DNA of 64,000 bases from an uncultured Phascolarctobacterium sp. (GTDB lineage: Bacteria; Bacillota; Negativicutes; Acidaminococcales; Acidaminococcaceae). Position 1 is the stretch's first letter. Each line of letters starts with the position of its first letter. The stretch spans positions 62,001 to 126,000 of the forward strand of contig URXU01000002.1 of the NCBI GenBank assembly GCA_900552005.1, read 5' to 3'. Both the position numbers and the translations under genes were made by a program. The notes below the pieces were generated by a model. It was not told the origin of the DNA. It worked only from the letters and a program-made list of their open reading frames with translations, and searched no databases. Shown here in pieces: positions 25,681 through 34,802 of this stretch.

Positions 25681-27432
25681 TTATAAATTAATCTTTCCTT
25701 CGTAGACAACTCCGGAAACAGTATCAACAGTTACTGTCTGACCGTCCTGCAAAGTATTGAAGGCATTTTCAGCGCCAACAATAACAGGAATGCCACAAGT
25801 AACGCCTACAATGGCAGTAGTTGACGTCAAACCGCCCTCTTCAGCTATAATGGCAGCTGCCTTCTGAGAAGCAGCCGGCACAAATTCATCGTTTAATACG
25901 TCAACAACCAGAATATCTCCCTGCTGCAGTTTATCAGCAAAATCAGCAGCTGTCACTGCCTTACAAATTCTGCCGCTGACTGAAACTTTGCCAATGCCGG
26001 TACCGGCAAGCAGTTTATTGCCCACATTAACCACCTTAATCAAATTTGTACTGCCTGTCATGCCCACAGGCACTCCCGCAGTAATTACCACACAGGAACC
26101 ATCTTTAATTACGCCATGCTGCAGCGCGCATTCCAAAGACAAATCAATAATCTCATCCGTACTTTCAGATGATGGTCCCAATAAAGGCTGCACGCCCCAA
26201 TAAAGCTGCATGGCACGTACTTTTTCCGGTAAACGTGATACAGCAATTACATCGGCCTGCGGTTTATATTTGGCAATCATCCTGGCAGTAAAACCAGTCT
26301 CTGTGATGGTTAAAATATCATCTGCCTGCAGTTCCTGCGCTATCTGGACGGTAGCGTGACTGATGGCATCAGTTGCATGAATTCTGTCACTGATGCCCTT
26401 TTTGCGGAATATAGCCGCATAATCCAATGATGCCTCTGTCCGTTCAGCAATTTTTGCCATTGTTTGCACGGCTTCCAAGGGATATTTTCCGGAAGCTGTT
26501 TCGCCGCTCAGCATAATAGCGTCCGTTCCGTCAAAAATTGAATTAGCCACATCGCTGGCTTCTGCCCGTGTCGCGCGATAGCTGCTGATCATACTCTCCA
26601 GCATCTGCGTCGCCGTAACTACCGGCTTACCCGCTTTGTTGCAGGCCGCAATAATTTCCTTTTGCACCAGCGGCACCACTTCATACGGAATCTCTACGCC
26701 AAGGTCGCCTCTGGCCACCATAATACCATCGGAAACATTAATAATTTCTTCAATATGCTGCACGCCGGCTTCATTTTCAATTTTGGAAATAATTCCCATA
26801 GAAGAACCAACGCTCTCCAAAACTTTTCTGATAGCCAGCACATCATCAGCCTTTTGCACAAAGGAGGCCGCAATATAATCCATCCCATTTCGGGCCGCAA
26901 AACAAATATCCTCCCGATCCTGCTCTGATAAAAACGGCAGCTGCAGCTCTATACCGGGACAGGCTACACGCTTGCGGGAACTAAGCTCACCGCCATGAAT
27001 TACTTTGGTATGAATAATATTTCCTTCTATAGCCGTAACTTCCAAGGATAAAAGCCCGTCGGACAACAGAATTCTGCTGCCGCAGCTCACTTCTGAAGGC
27101 AATCCCTGATAATTTACTGAAGCTATTTTTTCGCTTCCTAAAATTTCCTCCGTGGTCAAAGAAAATTCTGCGCCTTCCTGCAAATAAACCTTACCGTCAG
27201 CAAAATTTCCCAGCCGCATTTCCGGACCTTTAGTGTCAGCAATGCAGGCTATGGTTTTACCGGCGGCAGCGGCAGCCTGACGTACCAAATTCAGTCTTTT
27301 CTCATGATCCGCATGTGAACCATGGGAAAAATTAAAGCGTGCCAGATCCATTCCGGACAACATCATCTTTTGTAATAATTCCGCATCATCAGTACTTGGA
27401 CCAACAGTACAGATAATCTTGGTCTTTTTCAT
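25681..27432 (-). CDS. pyk: Pyruvate kinase with C-terminal PEP-utilising domain
   Basis: A 583-residue pyruvate kinase. The catalytic barrel has TKIICTVGPST at the N-terminus, CIADTKGPEMRLG, IISKIENEAGV and MVARGDLGVE. A C-terminal extension (about 475-583) resembles the mobile PEP-utiliser domain, as in Bacillus enzymes (GIGKVSVSGRICKA...). In that domain the usual TSH motif reads LTSTTAIVG, so the phospho-carrier His is absent and the domain is probably structural or regulatory. It is followed by an unknown helical protein. Confidence 0.96.
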   Translation of the reverse strand: MKKTKIICTVGPSTDDAELLQKMMLSGMDLARFNFSHGSHADHEKRLNLVRQAAAAAGKTIACIADTKGPEMRLGNFADGKVYLQEGAEFSLTTEEILGSEKIASVNYQGLPSEVSCGSRILLSDGLLSLEVTAIEGNIIHTKVIHGGELSSRKRVACPGIELQLPFLSEQDREDICFAARNGMDYIAASFVQKADDVLAIRKVLESVGSSMGIISKIENEAGVQHIEEIINVSDGIMVARGDLGVEIPYEVVPLVQKEIIAACNKAGKPVVTATQMLESMISSYRATRAEASDVANSIFDGTDAIMLSGETASGKYPLEAVQTMAKIAERTEASLDYAAIFRKKGISDRIHATDAISHATVQIAQELQADDILTITETGFTARMIAKYKPQADVIAVSRLPEKVRAMQLYWGVQPLLGPSSESTDEIIDLSLECALQHGVIKDGSCVVITAGVPVGMTGSTNLIKVVNVGNKLLAGTGIGKVSVSGRICKAVTAADFADKLQQGDILVVDVLNDEFVPAASQKAAAIIAEEGGLTSTTAIVGVTCGIPVIVGAENAFNTLQDGQTVTVDTVSGVVYEGKINL

Positions 27433-27446
27433 AGCGTAAATCCTCG

Positions 27447-27641
27447 CTAACCCTGAAATTTATGCTCACACAAAACTTCATAAGCATCTTCAGCTTCTGA
27501 AACAGGCACACAGATTTCATATGCTTTATTATGTTTGCCGCCGGCGGCTTTAATCTGGATTAAAAACCCGTTTTCAGTAAGCATGTGCTTTATTTTTTTT
27601 GCATTTTCTTCATTTTGCTCTATATATACAACTTTCCACAT
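27447..27641 (-). CDS. Small conserved-looking protein
   Basis: A 64-residue protein, WKVVYIEQNEENAKKIKHML at the start and a beta-alpha-beta pattern with ending VSEAEDAYEVLCEHKF. It looks like a small ferredoxin-like or DUF2007-type fold (a two-residue-register sensor or adaptor), but I cannot name a family. It has a strong ribosome site (GGAGGAG, 6 nt before ATG 27641). It lies between etfA and pyk, so it is likely coexpressed with them. Confidence 0.75.
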   Translation of the reverse strand: MWKVVYIEQNEENAKKIKHMLTENGFLIQIKAAGGKHNKAYEICVPVSEAEDAYEVLCEHKFQG

Positions 27642-27662
27642 GGGAAGCTCCTCCGGCAAAAC

Positions 27663-28859
27663 TCAGGCTTCCTTATAAGCTTTAATCTTAGCAATCAAAC
27701 GCGGCAAAACCTCTTTGATATCACCAACAATACCATATTGAGCAATTTTGAAAATCGGCGCATTGGCATCTTTATTGATAGCAATAATAATGTCAGAAGC
27801 ATTCATACCGGAAATATGCTGAATAGCACCGGAAATACCGCAGGCAAAATAAATTTTAGGAGTTACGGTCTTACCGGACTGACCAACCTGATGTCCATGG
27901 TTAATCCAGCCTTCATCTACTACGGCGCGAGAGCCGGCTACTGCACCATTATCAAATAAAGCAGCCATCTCCTCGAGCATTTTAAAATTATCTAAGCATC
28001 CCATGCCGCGGCCGCCGGAACAGATTACTTCTGCATCCTCGATTTTAATGGAACCGCTTGTTTCCAATGCTTCTTTGTGCAGCAGCTCAACAGCGGACGC
28101 CTTCACATCCTGAACAGTAAAATTAATTACCTCACCGCTGCGGGAGGCATCAGCCGGAGCAGCCTTAAATACTTTCGGACGTACAGTGCCCATCTGCGGA
28201 CGATGTTCATCACAAAGAATGGTTGCCAGAATGTTGCCGCCCAAAGCCGGACGAGTCCATTCCACAATTTTATTTTCCGTTTCAATATCCAGTGCAGTGC
28301 AGTCAGCACACAAGCCGGTATGCAATCTTGCCGCAACACGCGGAGCAAAATCACGTCCGTCAGCAGTTGCACCAAACAGCACAGCGTTGGGTTTATATGC
28401 TTCAGCCAGCTGGCAGAAAGCATCAGTATATAAATCAGTATTATATTCAGCATAACGGCTGTCGGTAATTACATAAACTTTATCAGCACCGGCAGCAATT
28501 AATTTCTGGGGCAAATCAGCTGCTTTTTCGGCAATTAAAACAGCGCAGCATTTTTCACCGGCTTTTTTGGCCAGTTCAGCAGTTACTCCTAAAAGTTCAT
28601 AAGTTACGCCCATGGGTTCACCGTTTTCCAGCTCAGCCATAACCCATAAGTCACTGCCTTCATTATTTGTTACTTCACGGGTTACCGCTTCTCTGGAAAT
28701 AGCCTCAACCGGGCATTCATTAATGCAAGCGCCGCAGGAAATGCACTGCTCTTCGTCAACTCTTGCTTTGCCCTCATCCATGCTTAATGCACCTACGGGG
28801 CATACAGCCACGCAGGATTCACAACCGATACACTTTTCTCTATCTACAAAAACTGCCAT
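27663..28859 (-). CDS. etfA: Electron transfer flavoprotein alpha subunit with N-terminal ferredoxin domain
   Basis: A 398-residue EtfA. Residues 1-60 form a two-cluster ferredoxin (CIGCESCVAVCP and CISCGACINECP). The Etf core follows, with a C-terminal FAD site (SRAVVDEGWINHGHQVGQSGKTV and INKDANAPIF). Ferredoxin-fused EtfA occurs in electron-bifurcating complexes such as lactate dehydrogenase LctBCD and caffeyl-CoA reductase, where ferredoxin exchanges low-potential electrons. No dehydrogenase gene adjoins, so the partner is unknown. etfB lies 11 bp upstream. Confidence 0.95.
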   Translation of the reverse strand: MAVFVDREKCIGCESCVAVCPVGALSMDEGKARVDEEQCISCGACINECPVEAISREAVTREVTNNEGSDLWVMAELENGEPMGVTYELLGVTAELAKKAGEKCCAVLIAEKAADLPQKLIAAGADKVYVITDSRYAEYNTDLYTDAFCQLAEAYKPNAVLFGATADGRDFAPRVAARLHTGLCADCTALDIETENKIVEWTRPALGGNILATILCDEHRPQMGTVRPKVFKAAPADASRSGEVINFTVQDVKASAVELLHKEALETSGSIKIEDAEVICSGGRGMGCLDNFKMLEEMAALFDNGAVAGSRAVVDEGWINHGHQVGQSGKTVTPKIYFACGISGAIQHISGMNASDIIIAINKDANAPIFKIAQYGIVGDIKEVLPRLIAKIKAYKEA

Positions 28860-28870
28860 TGTCTTTCACC

Positions 28871-29665
28871 TCAGCGAGTAATAATTTTAGCTTCCACGAG
28901 CTTATCGAATAACATATCTACAGCTTTATCAATATCTTCTTCATTGATAATTTCACTTTTTACTACTGGTACTTCCGGTGTAAATACCTTTTTAACCTTG
29001 GTAGGAGAACCGGATAAACCAACCAGCTTAGCATCAATAGCCAGATCAGCTACGGTTAAAGTAGGAATAGCAGCCTTGCGGGCTTTCATTTTGCCTTTGA
29101 TGCTGGCAAAACGCGGTTCTTTTTCCGCTCTGGTAACAGTTACCAGCAGCGGAGCAGCGCAAGCCAGAGTCTGCACACTGCTTTCATTTTCACGTACTAC
29201 AACAAACTTGCCGTCAGCATAATCAATTTTTAAAGCTCCGGTAATCTGAGGAATACCAAGATGCTCAGCCATTTCCGGGCCAACTTGTGCAGTATCTCCG
29301 TCCACTGCCTGTTTGCCGCACATAACAAGATCATAATCACCAATATGTTTTACGGCAGCAGCCAGTGCCATACTGGTAGCCAAAGTATCGGAACCGGCCA
29401 ACGCACGGTCGCTCAGCAGAATGCCTTCATCAGCACCCATAGCAATGGCTTCTTTCAGAATATCGGTTGCCTGCGGCAGACCCATGGTAAGTACAGTAAC
29501 CTTGGCACCTTCCTTATCTTTGAGCATCAGAGCAGCTTCCAGCGCCTGTCTGTCAAAGGGATTCATGATATTTTCCACACCATCACGAACCAGAGTATTG
29601 GTTTCGGGATTTAATTTTACCGCTTCTGTATCCGGTACTTGTTTAAGACAAACTATAATATTCAT
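28871..29665 (-). CDS. etfB: Electron transfer flavoprotein beta subunit
   Basis: A 264-residue EtfB. MNIIVCLKQVPDTEAVKLN is the family start (first 19 residues), and CGKQAVDGDTAQVGPEMAEHL (around 124) covers the nucleotide site, where bifurcating Etfs bind NAD/FAD instead of AMP. The ATG at 29665 has a perfect AAGGAGG. It is the first gene of the etfB-etfA-small protein-pyk run and has its own promoter. Confidence 0.95.
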   Translation of the reverse strand: MNIIVCLKQVPDTEAVKLNPETNTLVRDGVENIMNPFDRQALEAALMLKDKEGAKVTVLTMGLPQATDILKEAIAMGADEGILLSDRALAGSDTLATSMALAAAVKHIGDYDLVMCGKQAVDGDTAQVGPEMAEHLGIPQITGALKIDYADGKFVVVRENESSVQTLACAAPLLVTVTRAEKEPRFASIKGKMKARKAAIPTLTVADLAIDAKLVGLSGSPTKVKKVFTPEVPVVKSEIINEEDIDKAVDMLFDKLVEAKIITR

Positions 29666-29706
29666 GAGCAACCTCCTTGCGCATAATGACAAAATATTTT
29701 CTCTTT

Positions 29707-29736
29707 ATTGTAACATTTTTACAGTTCTACTTGCAA
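29707..29736 (-). promoter_or_regulatory. etfBA promoter
   Basis: On the minus strand: TTGCAA (29731-29736), 18-bp spacer, TACAAT (29707-29712), in the gap between dnaE and etfB. Confidence 0.65.
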
Positions 29737-29756
29737 GTATGAGCAATATTTTCTTC

Positions 29757-32700
29757 TTAAACAAAACAATCTTTGCCTAAAATTCTGATGATTGCTTCCT
29801 TAAAGCCCTGTGCTTCACTGTCAACCCAAAACGCGGAATCTGTCTTAATGGTCTTTTTGGAGCCCATCAAATGCAGATAGACAATATCATTACCCTTAAA
29901 CTGTTTAAAGACTTTGGCCAGTTCACGCTGCACCAGAGCGTTTTCCAAATACGGTACGATTTTAATACGTACTTCACCGATCCGGTTATTTAATTTCACT
30001 ACTTTTACTGCATTTATGGCTTTGCTGCGTTCGTCAATATTTACGCGGCCATCAACGGCAACAATATTTTCCTTATAAATCTGCTTCATGTTGGCATGAT
30101 AAACGGAAGGGAATACCACAATTTCAGCACGCCCGGTGTAGTCTTCCAAGGTCAGTACCGCCATGGTATCACCTTTTTTAGTATTTTTGATTACACATTC
30201 AGAAATAATGCCGGCCACGCTGATATACTGGCCGTCACTGATATTATTTTCATTCTGCAGCCAGTACAGAGGCGTGTATTTATTTAAAACAGCTTTATAG
30301 TCATCTAACGGATGTCCTGTAACGTAAAACCCTATCAGTTCCTTTTCATTTTGCAAAATTGTTGCCCGGGGAATTTCTTCTAAAACCGGTAGTTTTATGT
30401 CATTTACTTCATCAAAAAAGCCGCTCTCGTCATCAAATAAGCCAATCTGACCGGCAGCAGAATCTTTTTGATAGCTGGCCCCCAGTTCTGCAGCCTGTTC
30501 CACAATGGCTAAAAGCTGTGAACGCTTGGCGCCGAAAGAATCCATGGCCCCGCATTTTATCAGATTTTCCACTACTCTTTTATTCACCGTGCGCATGCTG
30601 ACCCGTTTACAGAAATCGACCAGGCTCGTAAAGGGGCCTCCCTCTGTACGGGCCTTAATAATTTCCTTAACAGCTGCTTCACCTGCACTTTTAATGCCTG
30701 CCAAGCCAAAACGTATGGAATTTCCCTGATGAACAGTAAAATCAAAACCGCTTTCATTAACGTCCGGCGGCAAAATTTTTATACCGGCATTGCGGCAGAC
30801 AGAAATATACCAGCTTATCTTATCGGCATCGCTGATAATGCTGTTTAAAAATGCCGCCATAAACTGAGCCGGCCAGTGAGCTTTAAGATAAGCAGTCTGA
30901 TACGCTACGAGCGCATATGCGACTGAATGGGATTTATTGAACCCATATCCGGCAAAATGCTGCAGCAGCGCAAAAATACGGCTGCTTAATTCCCGGGGAA
31001 TATTATGCAGCTTAAGCGCTCCTTCAATGAATGCTTCTTTCATGGAATCCAGCTCTTTAGCCTTCTTCTTGCCCATGGCACGCCGCAAAATATCTGCCTG
31101 TCCAAGAGTAAAGCCGGCCAAAGCGGAAGTAATCTGCATAACCTGCTCCTGATAAAGAATAACGCCATAAGTATCGGCCAAAATCGGTTCCATTAACGGA
31201 TGCAGAATTTCCGCCGTCCGTCTGCCATGTCTGCCGGCAATAAAATCTTCTGCCATACCGGTTCCCAGTGGCCCCGGACGATAAAGGGCAACCAGAGGAA
31301 TCAGATCTTCAAAGCTTTCAGGGGCCAAATCCATAACCAGCTTGGTAATCCCAGCTGATTCCAGCTGGAAGACACCATAAGTATCACCGGCACAAAGCAT
31401 CTGACAGGTTTTTACATCTGCAAGAGGGATATTATCAATATCTATTTTTTCACCGGTTGTTTCAGCAATAAAACGCACAGTATCGCCGATAACTGTTAAA
31501 GTGCGCAGCCCCAAAAAGTCCATTTTCAGCAGTCCAAGGTTTTCTACCTTATCTTTATCATACTGCGTAATAACAGAACCTTCATTACCCAGCTGCAAAG
31601 GCACATAGTTTTTCAAATCATGCGGCGCAATAATTACGCCGGCCGCGTGCGTGCCTGCATTGCGGGGCATGCCTTCAACACTTTTTGCCAAATCAATCAG
31701 TCGATGCACTTCTTCATTCTGTTCATATAAATCACGCAAATCATTGCTGGAAGCCAGAGCTTTATCCAGCGTAATACCCAGCTCACGCGGAATCATTTTG
31801 GCCACGGCGTCAACAGCGCCATACGTCATGCCTAAGGCACGTCCTACGTCACGCACGGCGGCTCTTGCCTGCAGCGTGCCGAAAGTAATAATCTGCGCAA
31901 CCCGTTCCTGTCCATAACGCCGTACCACATAATCAAGCACCTGATCACGCTTCACGTAACAAAAATCCGTATCTATATCCGGCATGCTGACACGTTCAGG
32001 ATTAAGAAAACGTTCAAATAGCAAATGATATTTCAGCGGATCAATATTGGTTATACCCAATAGATAAGCTACGATGCTGCCGGCCGCACTGCCCCTGCCC
32101 GGACCCACAGGAATATCATGATTTTTGCAATAATCAATAAAATCCCAGACAATGAGAAAATAGCAGGAATATCCCATCGTCCTGATGATATCCAGTTCAA
32201 AATCAAGGCGCTGTAAAATCGCTTCCGTTTCCTGCCCATATTTTTGGGGAATTGCTTCACGGCAAAGGTGCAGCAAATATTCATTGGCATCCTGAAACCC
32301 GGCAGGAATGGGAAATTCCGGCAGCAGCAGCTTGCCGAATTCCAGCTTCACATTGCAGCGCTCAGCGATTACTTGCGTATTAACTAACGCTTCCGGACAA
32401 TCAGCGAATAAAGCCGCCATTTCCTCATAGCTTTTCAGATAAAATTCGTCATTGGGAAAACGCATGCGCTCCGGAGCGTCAACTGTGCTGTTAGTCTGAA
32501 TACACATCAGTACATCCTGCGCTTCAGCATCCTGCTTACGAACATAATGCAAATCGTTAGTGGCAACCAGCCTTAAACCGAATTCATCTGCCAGCGTGCG
32601 CAGACCGCGGTTAATCGTACGGTCTTCCGGTAAGCCATGATCCTGTATTTCCAGGAAATAATTATCAGGCCCGAAAATTTCCAAATACTCACCGACCGCT

Positions 32701-33161
32701 CTGCGGGCTCCGTCCATATTGCCCTGCAAAATGCAGGCCGGAACCTCGCCGGCAAGGCAGGCGCTGAGACAGATTATCCCTTCGTGGCATAAACGCAGAA
32801 TATCTTTATCAACACGCGGTTTATAATAAAAGCCTTCGAGCTGTCCCTGTGAAACAATTTTCATAAGATTATGATAGCCAAGGTCATTTTCAGCCAGCAG
32901 AATCAGATGATGCATGGAACGGTTATTTTTTTCCAAATGATTATCAACTACATATACTTCACAACCAATAATCGGTTTAATACCCTGGCGCATAGCTTCC
33001 TGATAAAAATCAACTACGCCGTACATGACGCCATGATCGGTAATAGCAATACTGTCCATGCCTAATTCCTTGGCATAACCAATTAAATCCGGTATTTTAG
33101 AAGCTCCGTCAAGTAAACTGTATTCCGTATGTACATGTAAATGTGTAAATTTTTTCTCCAT
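29757..33161 (-). CDS. dnaE: DNA polymerase III alpha subunit DnaE
   Basis: A 1134-residue replicative polymerase. The N-terminal PHP domain starts HLHVHTEYSLLDG. The catalytic core has GPGRGSAAGS and PDIDTDF (about 400), and the C-terminus has a helix-hairpin-helix plus an OB domain (SVAGIISECVIKNTKKGD). It is DnaE, not PolC. The ATG at 33161 has AGGGG 5 nt upstream. Expression likely continues from or near the symporter upstream. Confidence 0.97.
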   Translation of the reverse strand: MEKKFTHLHVHTEYSLLDGASKIPDLIGYAKELGMDSIAITDHGVMYGVVDFYQEAMRQGIKPIIGCEVYVVDNHLEKNNRSMHHLILLAENDLGYHNLMKIVSQGQLEGFYYKPRVDKDILRLCHEGIICLSACLAGEVPACILQGNMDGARRAVGEYLEIFGPDNYFLEIQDHGLPEDRTINRGLRTLADEFGLRLVATNDLHYVRKQDAEAQDVLMCIQTNSTVDAPERMRFPNDEFYLKSYEEMAALFADCPEALVNTQVIAERCNVKLEFGKLLLPEFPIPAGFQDANEYLLHLCREAIPQKYGQETEAILQRLDFELDIIRTMGYSCYFLIVWDFIDYCKNHDIPVGPGRGSAAGSIVAYLLGITNIDPLKYHLLFERFLNPERVSMPDIDTDFCYVKRDQVLDYVVRRYGQERVAQIITFGTLQARAAVRDVGRALGMTYGAVDAVAKMIPRELGITLDKALASSNDLRDLYEQNEEVHRLIDLAKSVEGMPRNAGTHAAGVIIAPHDLKNYVPLQLGNEGSVITQYDKDKVENLGLLKMDFLGLRTLTVIGDTVRFIAETTGEKIDIDNIPLADVKTCQMLCAGDTYGVFQLESAGITKLVMDLAPESFEDLIPLVALYRPGPLGTGMAEDFIAGRHGRRTAEILHPLMEPILADTYGVILYQEQVMQITSALAGFTLGQADILRRAMGKKKAKELDSMKEAFIEGALKLHNIPRELSSRIFALLQHFAGYGFNKSHSVAYALVAYQTAYLKAHWPAQFMAAFLNSIISDADKISWYISVCRNAGIKILPPDVNESGFDFTVHQGNSIRFGLAGIKSAGEAAVKEIIKARTEGGPFTSLVDFCKRVSMRTVNKRVVENLIKCGAMDSFGAKRSQLLAIVEQAAELGASYQKDSAAGQIGLFDDESGFFDEVNDIKLPVLEEIPRATILQNEKELIGFYVTGHPLDDYKAVLNKYTPLYWLQNENNISDGQYISVAGIISECVIKNTKKGDTMAVLTLEDYTGRAEIVVFPSVYHANMKQIYKENIVAVDGRVNIDERSKAINAVKVVKLNNRIGEVRIKIVPYLENALVQRELAKVFKQFKGNDIVYLHLMGSKKTIKTDSAFWVDSEAQGFKEAIIRILGKDCFV

Positions 33162-33193
33162 AAAAACCCCTGTCATAAACTATTGAAACATTT

Positions 33194-34576
33194 CTACTGC
33201 CGGTGTATGCGGTAGTAAATAATTCCCGGCACAAGAAAGACCAAATTAAATATCAGTGCAGGAAACAAACTGTTTATAGCCCACGGCGACCAAAAGCTCC
33301 AGACACAGGAAACGGCAATACCAAAGAAAATAGCTGCCAACCCGGCCATGCTCGGAACCTGCCACGGAAAGAAAATAGCAAAAGTTAACGGCAGAAAAAT
33401 ACCGCTTCCACGCAGGGCCATGGAAAGATAATTCCATTCAAGCACGGATGAATGCAGATGAAAGAAGACAAAAACAATGGCGCATATTGTTACCAGCAAC
33501 ACGCAGAAACGATTGACCCAAAGTAAGTTTACCTGACTGGCATTTTTCCATGCCCGCTTAACCAGATCACGAGAAATCATGGTTCCAATCCCCAAGGCCA
33601 GGCCCGCAATGGAACCCAATGCTGATAAGAGCAGAGCGCCCAAGCCAATACCGCCCAGCCAATCAGGCAAATAATTCAGTAAATATAATGGCAAAGCATC
33701 AATGGAATTAATTTCCGGATGCTGCACATGCATGAACATACCAATCATAACCGAGGGCAAGCCAATGGGAATAATAACACAGGCAGCAGTAATGCAGCCC
33801 TTGGCTGCCGTTTTGCTGTCTTTGGCAGAAAAAATTGCCTGCACATAGCTTTGCGTGGAAATAACGCCCACAATCATTGACAGCAGACTGAAAATGCCAT
33901 CCTGCACGCCACGTCCGAATAAACTAAACCAGGGATCTTCAGGAAAAGTCTGCTGCAATCCCTGCCAGCCGCCCAAATCACTATAGGCCAGTATGCCGCC
34001 AACAAAAATCGTTGCAAAAATAAATAATATTTTGAGCAAGCCGGCAATACCGCTGCCGCTGATGCCGCCAAAAAAGACAAAAGCAGCCGTAATTACAAGA
34101 ATAATAACCGCACTTGTGCCCAGTTGCACGTTAAAAATACCCGCTACTAAATGCAGAGCCGTCAAAGTGCTGGCAACGATACTGAAAAAAATTCCGGCCG
34201 AAGCCGATAAACTGGTAAGCACACCAGCTTTTTCCCCATATTCATTGACCAAAAATTCACTTATAGTAGTTAAACTGCTTCTGCGCAGCGGTACAGCATA
34301 AAAAGCTGCCATAATCAATAGGGCGATACCGCTGCCTAAGGTAAACCACCAGGCCGTCAAGCCCAGAGTAAAACCTAACTGTGCCGTTCCAACGGTGGCT
34401 GCGCCGCCTACTAAAGTACCGATAATACTGCCCGCAACCATACTGACGCCGGCACTGCGGCCGCCAACATTATAATCATCAGCCGACTTGATTTTCCTTG
34501 CCAGCATAATTCCCGGAGCGATGCTCACAGCCAGTGTCAACAATAAGCTAATAATGTGAACGCCTGATAAATCCAT
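33194..34576 (-). CDS. Sodium:solute symporter family transporter
   Basis: A 460-residue SSS-family symporter with 12-13 membrane helices. DYNVGGRSAGVSMVAGSIIG at about 33-52 is the family signature (helix 1 and its loop), with the sodium-site region near ATVGTAQLGF. No close subgroup motif lets me name the substrate. It has its own promoter at 34619-34648 and diverges from the hydrogenase operon. Confidence 0.88.
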   Translation of the reverse strand: MDLSGVHIISLLLTLAVSIAPGIMLARKIKSADDYNVGGRSAGVSMVAGSIIGTLVGGAATVGTAQLGFTLGLTAWWFTLGSGIALLIMAAFYAVPLRRSSLTTISEFLVNEYGEKAGVLTSLSASAGIFFSIVASTLTALHLVAGIFNVQLGTSAVIILVITAAFVFFGGISGSGIAGLLKILFIFATIFVGGILAYSDLGGWQGLQQTFPEDPWFSLFGRGVQDGIFSLLSMIVGVISTQSYVQAIFSAKDSKTAAKGCITAACVIIPIGLPSVMIGMFMHVQHPEINSIDALPLYLLNYLPDWLGGIGLGALLLSALGSIAGLALGIGTMISRDLVKRAWKNASQVNLLWVNRFCVLLVTICAIVFVFFHLHSSVLEWNYLSMALRGSGIFLPLTFAIFFPWQVPSMAGLAAIFFGIAVSCVWSFWSPWAINSLFPALIFNLVFLVPGIIYYRIHRQ

Positions 34577-34618
34577 TTTTCATCACCATCTTTTTAACTT
34601 AACTGTATTTTTATTCTT

Positions 34619-34648
34619 AGTATAACATATATTAAAGCAAAGTATCAA
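34619..34648 (-). promoter_or_regulatory. Promoter of the SSS symporter gene
   Basis: On the minus strand: TTGATA (34643-34648), 18-bp spacer, TATACT (34619-34624). Confidence 0.6.
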
Positions 34649-34685
34649 AAACCTGCCGCGCATACGGCATACCGCAACTTTTTAA

Positions 34686-34714
34686 TTGCCAAAGACATAA
34701 AAATTCGTTATAAT
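34686..34714 (+). promoter_or_regulatory. Hydrogenase operon promoter
   Basis: TTGCCA (34686-34691), 17-bp spacer, TATAAT (34709-34714). Downstream, an inverted repeat ATACTAT (34721-34727) ... ATAGTAT (34747-34753) covers the start region and could be an operator or a weak 5' hairpin. It does not match the Rex site. Confidence 0.7.
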
Positions 34715-34802
34715 TAATGCATACTATTATACTGTTTGAGCATTATATAGTATACACTTTAAATTAAGGCCCATTTTTTGGATTATGTTTTTGGAGGAGT
34801 AT

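Noticed and set aside
34721..34753. Rex operator at the hydrogenase promoter
   Set aside because: The repeat is ATACTAT/ATAGTAT, not TTGTGAA/TTCACAA.
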